The notes beneath the pieces were generated by a model. That model saw nothing but the letters and a program-made list of their open reading frames with translations, did not search any database and had not been told where the DNA came from. From JBQCEE01 sp051960575 (GTDB lineage Bacteria > Actinomycetota > Actinomycetes > Mycobacteriales > Jatrophihabitantaceae), in assembly GCF_051960575.1 (NCBI RefSeq), contig NZ_JBQCEE010000333.1:1-16912 (forward strand): a stretch of 16,912 bases of DNA, read 5' to 3'. This document shows, piece by piece, positions 1-7,156 of this stretch. A program made the position numbers and the translations under genes. How positions within the stretch are numbered: position 1 is the first letter of the stretch; each line of letters opens with the position of its first letter.

Positions 1-1
1 C

Positions 2-49
2 GATCTTGTGCATGGCGCGCGGTATCGCACGCACGTCCTGCACAAGATC
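2..49. repeat. 48-bp palindromic element, copy 1
   Basis: The ends are a perfect 11-bp inverted repeat: GATCTTGTGCA at 2-12 and TGCACAAGATC at 39-49. The interior is GC-rich. A second copy lies at 64-111, and 42 of 48 positions are the same. It lies downstream of rodA, so a role as a transcription terminator or as a dispersed intergenic palindromic repeat is possible. There is no T-tract. The copy number in the genome cannot be seen from here. Confidence 0.75.
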
Positions 50-63
50 CACATCGCTGCGGC

Positions 64-111
64 GATCGTGTGCATGGCGCGCGCAGTCCCACGCGCGTCC
101 TGCACAAGATC
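64..111. repeat. 48-bp palindromic element, copy 2
   Basis: This is the second copy of the element at 2-49, in the same orientation, after a 14-bp spacer. The arms are GATCGTGTGCA (64-74) and TGCACAAGATC (101-111), with one mismatch. Further in, GGCGCGCG pairs with CGCGCG-T-CC, so the whole unit could fold into a stem of about 19 bp with one bulge. The differences from copy 1 lie mostly in the middle, while the outer ends are conserved. Confidence 0.75.
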
Positions 112-122
112 GCGACGGACGC

Positions 123-158
123 GACCAGCCGGCCGGACCCGACCAGCCGGCCGGACCC
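123..158. repeat. 18-bp perfect tandem duplication
   Basis: GACCAGCCGGCCGGACCC occurs twice head to tail (123-140 and 141-158), and GAC at 159-161 begins a third copy. Each unit contains the 8-bp palindrome CCGGCCGG (129-136 and 147-154). The repeat lies between the rodA stop codon and the 48-bp elements. No gene is visible in 1-198. A G-rich purine-biased stretch (160-197) fills the rest. Confidence 0.8.
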
Positions 159-198
159 GACGGGGCGGGGCGAGGCGAAGCGAGGCGGGACGACGGGC

Positions 199-1452
199 TC
201 AGCGGAAGGCGCGGCGGTGCACGGCCTCGAGCAGGCCGATGGCGAGGCCCTGGGCGAACATCGACGACCCGCCGTAGGACACGAACGGCAGCGGGATGCC
301 GGTGACCGGGGTGAGCCCGAGGTTCATGCCGATGTTCTCGAAGGCCTGGAAGGCGAACCAGCCGACGACCCCGACCGCCAGCAGGCGTCCGGTGGGGTCG
401 GCGTGGCGGGCGATGCGCAGGCCGCGCCAGCAGAGCACGGCGAACAGCACGATGATCAGCCCGGCGCCCACGAGGCCGAACTCCTCGCCCGCCACCGAGT
501 AGACGAAGTCGGTCTGCTGCTCGGGCACGAACCCGCCGCTCGTCTGCGGGCCGTGGAACAGCCCGTAGCCGAACCAGCCGCCGTTCGCGATCGCGATGTG
601 GGCCTGCGTGACGGTGTAGGCGGCGCCGAGCACGTCGTGGTGCGGGTGCAGGAAGCTGGTGAGCCGGTCGACCTGGTACTTCGCGAGCAGTCCGCTCTTG
701 AAGACGCCGATGGTGGCGAGCACGCCGGCGGCGAGCAGCCCGAGCGTCCAGCGGGCGCGCACGCCGGCGGCGACGAGCACGACGAAGGCGGACGACGCGA
801 CGACCAGGCTCGACCCGAGGTCGGGCTGCAGCATGATCATCAACAGCGGCACGCCGATGAGGCTGATCGCGATGAGCATCTCGCGCCGCGCCGGCGGCCC
901 GTCGTGCCCGCGCTCGCCCAGATGCTGGGTGAACAGCACGGCCAGCCCGATCACCAGGCCGAGCTTGGTGAACTCGGCCGGCTGGATCTCGAAGCCGCCG
1001 GGCAGCACGATCCAGGCCTTGGCGCCGTTGATCGTCGAGCCGATCGCGAAGACGGCGAGCAGCCCGATGAGGCTGCCGACGTAGACGACCGGCCCGATCA
1101 TGCGCAGTAGCCGAGCGTTGACGCGGGACGCCGCGAACAGCAGCCCACCGGTGACGATGAGGTTGAACAGGTGTCGGTAGAGGAAGGCGTTCGGGTCGGC
1201 GTGCGCCCGCAGCTGCGCACCCCGCGTCGCCGACCAGACCAGCACGGCACCGATGAGCGACAGGACGAACGCGGCGCCGGCGAGCACCAGGTCGTACTCG
1301 CGCACGCGGTGCTCGAGCGGCGCGAGCGTCTCGGGCAGGTACAACGGCTGTTGCGGGTCGTGCGCCCGGGGCCGCGTCGGCGCGACCGGCCGGTCGATGG
1401 CCGCGAGGGCCGGCGTCTCGACAGGCTCGTGCCGTTCGGGAGCGAGCGTCAT
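199..1452 (-). CDS. rodA: RodA, SEDS-family peptidoglycan glycosyltransferase
   Basis: This 417-aa polytopic membrane protein polymerises lipid II into glycan strands during wall elongation, in complex with a class B PBP. After a cytoplasmic, proline-rich N-terminal extension of about 50 residues, hydrophobic segments begin near residue 54. SEDS hallmarks include INGAKAWI (141-148), IQPAEFTKLG (156-165), QPDLGSSLV (209-217), PEQQTDF (310-316) and the C-terminal GIPLPFVSYGGSS (385-397). By family knowledge, D315 in QTDF aligns with the catalytic aspartate of RodA. The start is the ATG at 1452, which overlaps the pbp2 stop codon as ATGA and has GAAGGG upstream. An open frame continues upstream of this ATG, but it is only a shadow of pbp2. 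rodA is the last gene of the mre operon. The length is slightly above that of Gram-negative RodA because of the N-terminal extension. Confidence 0.95.
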   Translation of the reverse strand: MTLAPERHEPVETPALAAIDRPVAPTRPRAHDPQQPLYLPETLAPLEHRVREYDLVLAGAAFVLSLIGAVLVWSATRGAQLRAHADPNAFLYRHLFNLIVTGGLLFAASRVNARLLRMIGPVVYVGSLIGLLAVFAIGSTINGAKAWIVLPGGFEIQPAEFTKLGLVIGLAVLFTQHLGERGHDGPPARREMLIAISLIGVPLLMIMLQPDLGSSLVVASSAFVVLVAAGVRARWTLGLLAAGVLATIGVFKSGLLAKYQVDRLTSFLHPHHDVLGAAYTVTQAHIAIANGGWFGYGLFHGPQTSGGFVPEQQTDFVYSVAGEEFGLVGAGLIIVLFAVLCWRGLRIARHADPTGRLLAVGVVGWFAFQAFENIGMNLGLTPVTGIPLPFVSYGGSSMFAQGLAIGLLEAVHRRAFR

Positions 1453-3533
1453 CGCGTGCCGCCCTTCGGGGTCAGGACCACATGCGGGATCGACGTCTCC
1501 GGCGCCTTGCCGGGGATGACCGGCTTCTGGCCGACGCCGAAGATGCCGTCCCAGATGCGCTTGAGCATCGGGCCGGCCGCGGTGGCACCGGTGCCGGCCT
1601 GCTCGACCATGCCCACCATCACGAACTTCGCCTTCATCGCACCGTTCGCGTCGCGGTAGGTCGGGCCCCACGTCGCGAGCCAGGACGTGTCGAGCTTGCC
1701 CTCGACCTCGGCGGTGCCGGTCTTGCCACCGATCTGGTTCTGGTACGGCGAGCCGATGTAGGCGAAGGCGCCCGACACGGCCCAGCCTCGGCTGAAGCTC
1801 AACGAGTTCACGAAGTAGTTGCGGAACCGCTGGCTGACCGGCGTGTGGCTGCGCACGACCGGGGTGATCTCCTTGACGACCTTGCCGTCCTGGTCGAGCA
1901 GGGCGCGTCCGAAGGTCGGCTCGTAGATCGTGCCGCCGTTGACCACGGACGAGTAGGCGACGGCCAGCTGCAGCGGCGACATCGTCGTCTCGCCCTGGCC
2001 GATCGACATGTCGGCGTTGTCGCCGGCGCGGTAGCGCCAGCCGTCGGTGCAGTTCTCGCGCGCCAGCTCGGTCAGGTAGGCGTTCTGCGGGTTGCCCGGG
2101 AACCCGGTGGCGGCGTCCTTGCAGTACTGCGTCTTGTTCTGCTGCCAGCGGACGAGGCGGGTCTCGCGGTCGGCGTAGCTGCCGCTCGCCTGCTCGGCGG
2201 CCGGCAGGTCGACGCCCGGCGCCGTGCCCACGCCGTACGACGCGGCCATGTGCTGCAGGAACTCCTGCGCGTTCAGGCCGCGGTCGATGCGCGCCTGGTC
2301 TCGGTAGTACTCGTCGGCCGTCGGCGCGTAGAAGAACGTGTCGCACGAGTAGCCGAGGGCGTCGGCGAGGCTCAGCGGGCGGCCGAAGGACTCTGAGTCG
2401 TAGTTGGTCTTGACCCGGCCGTCGACCGCCAGCGAACCCGGGCACGGATAGGCGCCGTCGAGCGAGATCTCGTGGTGCGCGATCAGCGACGACGAGGTGA
2501 TGAGCTTGAACGTCGACCCCGGCGCGTAGGCACCCTGGATGGCGCGGTCGAGCAACGGCGTGCCCGCACTCGGGTTCAACAGCTTCTGGTAGTCGGCCTC
2601 GCTGATGCCGCCGATGAACTGCTGCGGGTCGTAGGTCGGGTAGCTGGCGGACGCCAGGATGCGTCCGGTGTTCGGGTCCATGATCACGACCGCGGCGCCG
2701 GTGGCCGGCTTGCCCGCCTTCCGGCTGTCGGCGATCTGCTGCGCCATCGACTGCTCGGCGAGCTTCTGCAGGTTCGCATCGATGCTCGTCACCAGCGTGT
2801 CGCCGGGCGTGCCGGGCTGCGCGGGCCCGGCCGCGACCGTGTAGCCCTGCGGGTTCAGCTTCATGATCTGCGTGCCGTCGACGCCGCGCAGCGCCTGGTC
2901 GTACGAGGCCTCGAGGCCGCTCTTGCCGATGGTGTCGGCGTCGCTGAGCTTCGGGTCGGCCTGCTTGTCGGCCTCGGTGATCTGGCCGGTGTAGCCGAGC
3001 ACGTGCGCGGCGAGGTCGCCGTTCGGGTAGGTCGGCAGCGACACCGTCTGCACGCTGACGCCCGGGAAGAGCTCGGCGTGCTCCTCGATCGCGAGCACGA
3101 TGTCCTGGCCGGCCTTGGTCAGCACGGGAACCGGCTGGTACGGCTCTCCCGTCCAGCACGGCGCGGGCACGGTCGGCGAGCACGGGGTGATCTGCTTGGT
3201 GAGCAGCGTCGCGCTGCGGTGCAGCAGCTTCGCCAGCCGGGCGATCACCGGCGCACCCTGCTGCGGCGTCCGCAGCAGCAGGTCGCGGTCGACCAGCACC
3301 TCCTCGTAGGCGGTGTTGGTCACCAGCGGCGTGCCGTTGGCGTCGACGATCATGCCGCGGGCGGCGGGCACCACGACGACGCCGTCGTGGGTCGCGTCCG
3401 CCGTCTGCGTCGGCTTGTTCGGGTCGCCCTCCTGCACCCAGTACAGGCGGGCCATCAGGGTGAGCATCATCGCGAAGACCATCGCGACCACGATGCTGAG
3501 CCGGCGGCCGCGGGCGTCAGACAGACTGCTCAT
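1449..3533 (-). CDS. mrdA: Penicillin-binding protein 2, class B transpeptidase
   Basis: This 694-aa membrane-anchored DD-transpeptidase cross-links the glycan made by its partner RodA. A single transmembrane helix (about 12-31) is followed by the PBP dimerisation domain, with PAARGMIVDANG at about 56-67. The transpeptidase domain carries nucleophile S340 in STFK (340-343), S396-C397-D398 in place of the SxN motif, and KTG at 604-606. SxD is, to my knowledge, common in PBP2 orthologues, so this does not suggest loss of activity. Between the second and third motifs is an insert of about 100 residues (405-505) with a cysteine pair. I chose the ATG at 3533 over the GTG at 3542 because a strong GGGAGG lies 8 nt upstream of the ATG, and the GTG overlaps that site. 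The gene overlaps mreD by 17 nt and rodA by 4 nt. Confidence 0.94.
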   Translation of the reverse strand: MSSLSDARGRRLSIVVAMVFAMMLTLMARLYWVQEGDPNKPTQTADATHDGVVVVPAARGMIVDANGTPLVTNTAYEEVLVDRDLLLRTPQQGAPVIARLAKLLHRSATLLTKQITPCSPTVPAPCWTGEPYQPVPVLTKAGQDIVLAIEEHAELFPGVSVQTVSLPTYPNGDLAAHVLGYTGQITEADKQADPKLSDADTIGKSGLEASYDQALRGVDGTQIMKLNPQGYTVAAGPAQPGTPGDTLVTSIDANLQKLAEQSMAQQIADSRKAGKPATGAAVVIMDPNTGRILASASYPTYDPQQFIGGISEADYQKLLNPSAGTPLLDRAIQGAYAPGSTFKLITSSSLIAHHEISLDGAYPCPGSLAVDGRVKTNYDSESFGRPLSLADALGYSCDTFFYAPTADEYYRDQARIDRGLNAQEFLQHMAASYGVGTAPGVDLPAAEQASGSYADRETRLVRWQQNKTQYCKDAATGFPGNPQNAYLTELARENCTDGWRYRAGDNADMSIGQGETTMSPLQLAVAYSSVVNGGTIYEPTFGRALLDQDGKVVKEITPVVRSHTPVSQRFRNYFVNSLSFSRGWAVSGAFAYIGSPYQNQIGGKTGTAEVEGKLDTSWLATWGPTYRDANGAMKAKFVMVGMVEQAGTGATAAGPMLKRIWDGIFGVGQKPVIPGKAPETSIPHVVLTPKGGTR

Positions 3534-4071
3534 GGACGCCACCTCCCGCCCTGATCGACGTCAGCTCGCTCAGCACCGGCGCGGGCGCGCGCAGCGAGTC
3601 GGTGCGCAGGAAGCGCCGGGCGAGCGGGATGAGCAGCAGCGCCAGCAGGCCGTCGACGATCGCTGCCGGGACGGCGGTGAGCACCGCGGTCTCGAACGAG
3701 GCGCCGTTGCGGCCGAGCACGGCGAGCAGCGCGGTGGCCGCCGCCGTCGCCGCACCGCAGGTCACGCCCGAGACCAGGGCGCCGCGCGGGATCGAGTGCC
3801 AGGCCGTCACCGTGCCGCAGACCAGCCCGACCGCCATGTAGGCCAGCGCGAGCACGCCGGCCGGGTGGGGCGAGCCGAGGTCGGCGAGCAGGCCCACGAC
3901 GAAGCCGAAGGTGAGCCCGGTGCCGGCGCCGTCCTGCAGCGCGACGGCGGCGACGAGCACGGCGGGCAGGCTGACCGGCACCGTGTGCGCCACCGGCGTC
4001 ACGAGGGTGGCCTGCAGCAGCAGGATCGTGAGCGCGACCGTGCCGGCCGCGAGGTACCGCGCGCGGTTCAT
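3517..4071 (-). CDS. mreD: MreD, rod shape-determining membrane protein
   Basis: This is a small polytopic protein of 184 aa, the usual size for MreD. About five hydrophobic helices can be seen (roughly 6-27, 35-62, 72-90, 98-120 and 128-151), with few charges between them and a basic end after the last helix (ARRFLRTD). By family knowledge it works with MreC and MreB to organise the elongation machinery in the cytoplasmic membrane. Sequence conservation in MreD is low, so the call depends heavily on its place between mreC and pbp2. It starts at ATG 4071, 28 nt after the mreC stop codon, with only a weak GGGGTG upstream. The C-terminal coding end overlaps pbp2 by 17 nt. Confidence 0.88.
   Translation of the reverse strand: MNRARYLAAGTVALTILLLQATLVTPVAHTVPVSLPAVLVAAVALQDGAGTGLTFGFVVGLLADLGSPHPAGVLALAYMAVGLVCGTVTAWHSIPRGALVSGVTCGAATAAATALLAVLGRNGASFETAVLTAVPAAIVDGLLALLLIPLARRFLRTDSLRAPAPVLSELTSIRAGGGVHEQSV
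3534..3547 (-). promoter_or_regulatory. pbp2 ribosome binding site that fixes the start
   Basis: On the minus strand, GGGAGG (3547-3542) is followed by an 8-nt spacer and then the ATG at 3533. The upstream in-frame GTG (3542-3540) begins inside this Shine-Dalgarno sequence, so it has no room for its own site. The annotated protein should therefore begin MSSLSDARG. The site lies inside the 3' end of mreD, which fits translational coupling. Confidence 0.75.
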
Positions 4072-4099
4072 GCCGCGGCACCCCGAGCGGTGGCGGCGC

Positions 4100-5017
4100 T
4101 CATCGTGGGCCGGTGCCCGTGTGGTCGGACGGCGTCGTGTCGGCGACCGGCGTCAGCGCCGACCGGGCCACGCCGGCCGAGCCCGGGTCGAGGATGATGC
4201 CGACGAGGTCGAGCGCGGTCGGCGAGGCCGTCGGCCGGACGCTCGCGACGGCCGTGCCGCCGCCGGGCGTCACCGCCGTGACGACCCCGACCCGGATGCC
4301 CGCCACGAAGCTGGACGCACCCGACGGCCCGGTCTCGATGACGTCCCCGACCCGCATTGACGAGCCGGGCTTCAGCGGCGTCACCGAGAAGCCGTCGGTG
4401 CCCCTGCCCTTCGCGAGGCCGGTCTCGCCGGTGCGCACGTCGCGCACGCCGACGCCCGAGTCCGGGTCGGCGGCGAGCAGCACGACACTGGTGTCCTGGT
4501 CGGCGTGCAGCACCCGGCCGACGAGCCCGAGGCCGTCGGTGACCGTCTGGCCGACCCGCACGCCGCTCGTGACGCCGACGTCGAGGGTGACCGTCCAGTC
4601 GAAGCCTGCACCGGGGCCGAGCGCGATCACGCGGGCCGGCAGCACCTTGCGGTCGTTGCGGTCGGCGGTGAGCTGCAGCCGGGCGAGCTGCTTCGCGGTC
4701 GAGCGGTCGGTCGCCTCGTCCGCCAGCTTCGCGCGCAGCTGCGCGTTCTCGGCACGCAGATGGTCGATCGTGTCCTGGTTGCTGCCGGCGTGCGGCACGC
4801 CCTCGACGAACCGGCGCACCGGGCCGAGCGCGCCGTCGGTGCCGCGGTAGAGGGCGCCGAGCAGGCCGCGCATGCCGCTGTGGGCACCGCGCAGGCTGCC
4901 ACCGCCGAGGTCGTGGGTGATGAAGCCCCGCGCGAGGACCGCGAGCACCGTGGCCGCGACGCGCTGACGTCTCGTGAGTCGGCGGCGGAGGCTGCCGACC
5001 CGCCTGCGTGACCGCAT
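4100..5017 (-). CDS. mreC: MreC, rod shape-determining protein
   Basis: MreC is a bitopic membrane protein whose extracytoplasmic part scaffolds PBP2/RodA. The 305-aa product has a very basic cytoplasmic start (MRSRRRVGSLRRRLTRR), a short hydrophobic segment at about 20-34 that contains Arg30, a coiled coil at about 82-118 (DHLRAENAQLRAKLADEA), and the beta-rich MreC core at about 126-278, with motifs such as GLVGRVL and VGVVTAV. A Thr/Pro/Ser-rich tail follows. The start is the ATG at 5017, 4 nt after the mreB stop. The open frame extends further upstream, but there it only shadows mreB. No good Shine-Dalgarno is seen, so expression probably depends on coupling to mreB. The weak membrane segment is the only odd point. 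Confidence 0.92.
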   Translation of the reverse strand: MRSRRRVGSLRRRLTRRQRVAATVLAVLARGFITHDLGGGSLRGAHSGMRGLLGALYRGTDGALGPVRRFVEGVPHAGSNQDTIDHLRAENAQLRAKLADEATDRSTAKQLARLQLTADRNDRKVLPARVIALGPGAGFDWTVTLDVGVTSGVRVGQTVTDGLGLVGRVLHADQDTSVVLLAADPDSGVGVRDVRTGETGLAKGRGTDGFSVTPLKPGSSMRVGDVIETGPSGASSFVAGIRVGVVTAVTPGGGTAVASVRPTASPTALDLVGIILDPGSAGVARSALTPVADTTPSDHTGTGPR

Positions 5018-5021
5018 CGGG

Positions 5022-6092
5022 CTACCGGCGGTGACCGTCGACGACGACCTTCTGCAGGTGGTCGAAGTGCTCGACGACGGTGGCCGTGCCGAGCACGACC
5101 GAGTCGAGCGGGCGGTCGGCCACCAGCACCGGCACGCCGAGCTCGTGCTGCAGTCGGGCGTCCAGGCCGCGCAGCAGCGCGCCACCACCGGTCAGCACGA
5201 TGCCGCGGGTGACGAGATCGCCGGCGAGCTCGGGCGGACAGCGGTCGAGGGTGGCGCGCACGGCGGCGATGATGCGGTGCAGGACGGGGTCCATCGCCCG
5301 GCGCAGGTCGTCGGCCGAGATCGTCACGTTGCGCGGCAGGCCGGTGGTGACGTCGCGGCCGCGGATCTCGGCGCTCTTCGGGCCGTTGGTCGGGAACGCC
5401 GAGCCGACCGAGATCTTCAGCTCCTCGGCCGTGCGGTCGCCGATGAGCAGGGCCATCTCGCCGCGCACGTGCTCGACGATCGCCGAGTCGAGCGCGTTGC
5501 CCGCGACGCGCAGGCTGGTCGAGGCGACGATGCCGCCGAGGGCCAGCACGGCGACCTCGGTCGTGCCGCCGCCGATGTCGACGATCATCGAGCCGGACGG
5601 CTGGTTGATCGGCAGGCCGGCCCCGATCGCCGCGGCCATCGGCTCGCTGATGATGTGCACGCGGCGGGCGCCGGCGGCGTACGCCGACTCGCTGACCGCG
5701 CGCTGCTCGACGGCGGTGATGCCCGACGGCACGCAGACGACGATGCGCGGGCCGGTGAACGCCCCGCGACGCTTGAGCACCTTGCGCACGAAGTAGCGCA
5801 GCATCTCGGACGTCACGTCGAAGTCGGCGATGACGCCGTCCTTGAGCGGGCGCACCGCCTTGATGTGGCCGGGCGTGCGGCCGATCATGCGCTTGGCCTC
5901 GGCACCGACGGCGACGACGGCGTTGGCCTGGGTGTCGACGGCGACCACCGACGGCTCGTTGAGCATGATGCCGCGTCCGCGGGCATAGACGAGGGTGTTG
6001 GCCGTGCCGAGGTCGATGGCGAGGTCACTTCCGAGCAGCTCGCCGCCCCGCTGGGACACCTGGGAGAGCCGTGCCAGGGGCGTGAACGTCAC
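5022..6092 (-). CDS. mreB: MreB, actin-like cell-shape protein
   Basis: MreB is a bacterial actin that polymerises on the inner face of the membrane and guides lateral or spore-wall synthesis. The product is 356 aa. It shows the actin-fold ATP-binding signatures phosphate 1 (DLGTANT, 27-33), phosphate 2 (DIGGGTTE, 172-179) and the adenosine motif (TGGGALL, 301-307). NEPSVVA (45-51), VPSGIT (121-126) and ISEPMAAAIG (148-157) are also typical. The start is the GTG at 6092, preceded by GAAGGG with a 6-nt spacer. The frame is open further to a TTG at 6131, but that codon has no ribosome binding site. The chosen start still leaves about 20 residues before the fold, slightly longer than usual. It is the first gene of the mreBCD-pbp2-rodA operon. 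Confidence 0.95.
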   Translation of the reverse strand: MTFTPLARLSQVSQRGGELLGSDLAIDLGTANTLVYARGRGIMLNEPSVVAVDTQANAVVAVGAEAKRMIGRTPGHIKAVRPLKDGVIADFDVTSEMLRYFVRKVLKRRGAFTGPRIVVCVPSGITAVEQRAVSESAYAAGARRVHIISEPMAAAIGAGLPINQPSGSMIVDIGGGTTEVAVLALGGIVASTSLRVAGNALDSAIVEHVRGEMALLIGDRTAEELKISVGSAFPTNGPKSAEIRGRDVTTGLPRNVTISADDLRRAMDPVLHRIIAAVRATLDRCPPELAGDLVTRGIVLTGGGALLRGLDARLQHELGVPVLVADRPLDSVVLGTATVVEHFDHLQKVVVDGHRR

Positions 6093-6104
6093 GGTGGACC
6101 CTTC
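6093..6104 (-). promoter_or_regulatory. mreB ribosome binding site that fixes the start
   Basis: GAAGGG (6104-6099 on the minus strand) lies 6 nt before the GTG at 6092. The other possible starts in frame, TTG 6131 and GTG 6059, have no comparable site. This supports an MreB that begins MTFTPLARL. Confidence 0.65.
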
Positions 6105-6135
6105 GAAAGATCGCGCAAGCAGGCCGAACAACGCG

Positions 6136-6141
6136 ATCGTA
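6136..6141 (-). promoter_or_regulatory. Possible -10 box of the mreB operon
   Basis: The hexamer TACGAT fits TANNNT and lies 43 nt upstream of the chosen mreB start, within the 111-nt ndk-mreB gap. I see no convincing -35 at 16-18 nt, so this is only a candidate. Read-through from ndk is also possible. Confidence 0.3.
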
Positions 6142-6184
6142 GGGTCGTGATCGAGCCGATCCGCGCTGCGACGCGCGGGACCGG

Positions 6185-6208
6185 TGTGACTACTGAGGTG
6201 AAGTCACA
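6185..6208 (-). terminator. Possible weak hairpin at the ndk stop codon
   Basis: TGTGACT (6185-6191) and AGTCACA (6202-6208) form a 7-bp stem with a 10-nt loop. The stem includes the ndk stop codon. No T-tract follows, so it may attenuate or stabilise the 3' end rather than stop transcription fully. Confidence 0.3.
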
Positions 6209-6632
6209 GGCCCGGGAACCAGAGCCCGATCTCACGGGCGGCCGACTCGGGCGCGTCCGAGCCGTGCACGAGGTTCTGCGCCACCTTGAGTCCCCAGTCA
6301 CGGCCGAGGTCGCCGCGGATCGTCCCGGGCGCGGCGGTGGTCGGGTCGGTCGCGCCGGCCAGCGCGCGGAACCCCTCGATCACCCGCTGCCCCTCGGCCA
6401 CGACCGCGAGCACCGGCCCGCTGAGCATGAACTCGACGAGCGGCTCGTAGAACGGCTTGCCCCGGTGCTCGGCGTAGTGCTCGGCGAGCAGCTCGGGCGT
6501 CGCGCGGCGGAGCTCGACCGCGACCAGCGAGTAGCCCTTGGCCTCGACCCGGCGCAGCACCTCGCCGGACAGCCCGCGGCGCACCCCGTCCGGCTTCACC
6601 AGGATGAGCGTGCGTTCGATCGGTGCGGTCAC
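6204..6632 (-). CDS. ndk: Nucleoside diphosphate kinase
   Basis: This enzyme transfers the gamma-phosphate of ATP to nucleoside diphosphates through a phospho-histidine and balances the (d)NTP pools in the cytoplasm. The 142-aa product is close to the usual family length of about 135-150. It begins with the typical ERTLILVKPDGVRRG (6-20) and has the active-site histidine H123 in NLVHGSD (120-126), followed by ESAAREIGLWFP. The start is the GTG at 6632, with GGAGG 5 nt upstream. The gene lies 83 nt after the DUF4233 gene. That leader can fold so that the ribosome binding site is paired (see the separate feature). Order and strand match the valS-folC-DUF4233-ndk block of other actinomycetes. 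Confidence 0.97.
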   Translation of the reverse strand: MTAPIERTLILVKPDGVRRGLSGEVLRRVEAKGYSLVAVELRRATPELLAEHYAEHRGKPFYEPLVEFMLSGPVLAVVAEGQRVIEGFRALAGATDPTTAAPGTIRGDLGRDWGLKVAQNLVHGSDAPESAAREIGLWFPGL

Positions 6633-6679
6633 GGTGTCCTCCGGGCGGCGGATGTCGGCGCGCCCGAGCCTAGGACACC
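6633..6679 (-). promoter_or_regulatory. Hairpin that would mask the ndk ribosome binding site
   Basis: The outer stem pairs GGTGTCCT (minus strand 6679-6672) with AGGACACC (6640-6633). The second arm holds most of the ndk Shine-Dalgarno GGAGGA and the spacer just before the GTG. Inside, CGGGCG (6666-6661) pairs with CGCCCG (6647-6642), giving a two-tier structure with a 13-nt loop. The fold can form only in transcripts that start upstream of 6679. A TAGGCT hexamer (6672-6667) inside it could be a -10 box whose transcript would lack the first arm. Confidence 0.45.
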
Positions 6680-6715
6680 CCGCCCGTCCCCGAAGATCCG
6701 CCCCGAATGTTCAGG

Positions 6716-7156
6716 TCAGCCGGCGAGCATTCGCCAGCCGGACGGCGAGCCGACCAGCTCGACGCGCAGCTGCAGCAGGCGCAGCCAGATCGCCAGGAAG
6801 ATCGCGCCCACCAGGAACATCGTGGCGATGAAGAAGCCGGTCGCGATGAACAGCACCTGCATGCCCGAGCCGATCGCGATGCCCCGCGGCCGGCGCTGGA
6901 TGCCGGCGACGAGGATCATCAGCACGGCGAGCGCGATCAGGATGACCGTGCGCGTGGTGCCGAGGCCGGTGGTGAAGGCGATGGCCCGCGGCACGAGCAG
7001 GACGATGATCGCCTCGAGCACGAGCAGTCCGGCGAGCACGCCACGGGTCGCACGGTCGGCGCGGCGGGCGCGCTCGGCGATCATCTCGGGCGTCGGCTTG
7101 ACCGGCGCCTCGTCGGCGGGCACCGGCGGACCCTCGCCCGGCATCCACTCGCTCAC
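6716..7156 (-). CDS. DUF4233 family membrane protein
   Basis: This 146-aa protein has an acidic, proline-containing cytoplasmic start (about 1-25), a basic stretch (ERARRADRATR, 28-38), and then about four hydrophobic helices (roughly 39-57, 68-86, 96-112 and 113-131). The composition and its place directly between folC and ndk match the DUF4233 family of Actinomycetota, for which I know no established function. The GTG start at 7156 overlaps the folC stop codon as GTGA, which indicates translational coupling to folC. No clear ribosome binding site precedes it. An internal ATG at codon 5 is a less likely start. A role linked to folate or nucleotide metabolism can be guessed only from position. 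Confidence 0.85.
   Translation of the reverse strand: MSEWMPGEGPPVPADEAPVKPTPEMIAERARRADRATRGVLAGLLVLEAIIVLLVPRAIAFTTGLGTTRTVILIALAVLMILVAGIQRRPRGIAIGSGMQVLFIATGFFIATMFLVGAIFLAIWLRLLQLRVELVGSPSGWRMLAG

Noticed and set aside
2..111. A short CRISPR array.
   Set aside because: There are only two units, the 14-bp spacer is too short, the units themselves vary, and no cas genes are present.
160..197. A G-quadruplex in the G-rich stretch.
   Set aside because: Two G4 runs are followed by a 16-nt interval before the next G3 run, which exceeds usual loop lengths. The stretch is simply purine-biased.
2322..2348. SxD instead of SxN in PBP2 as a sign of an inactive enzyme.
   Set aside because: From family knowledge SxD occurs in many active PBP2 proteins, and the STFK and KTG motifs are intact.
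199..3183. An apparent 994-codon protein ending in RodA.
   Set aside because: The first about 577 codons are an out-of-frame shadow of pbp2. The real rodA starts at ATG 1452 with a ribosome binding site.
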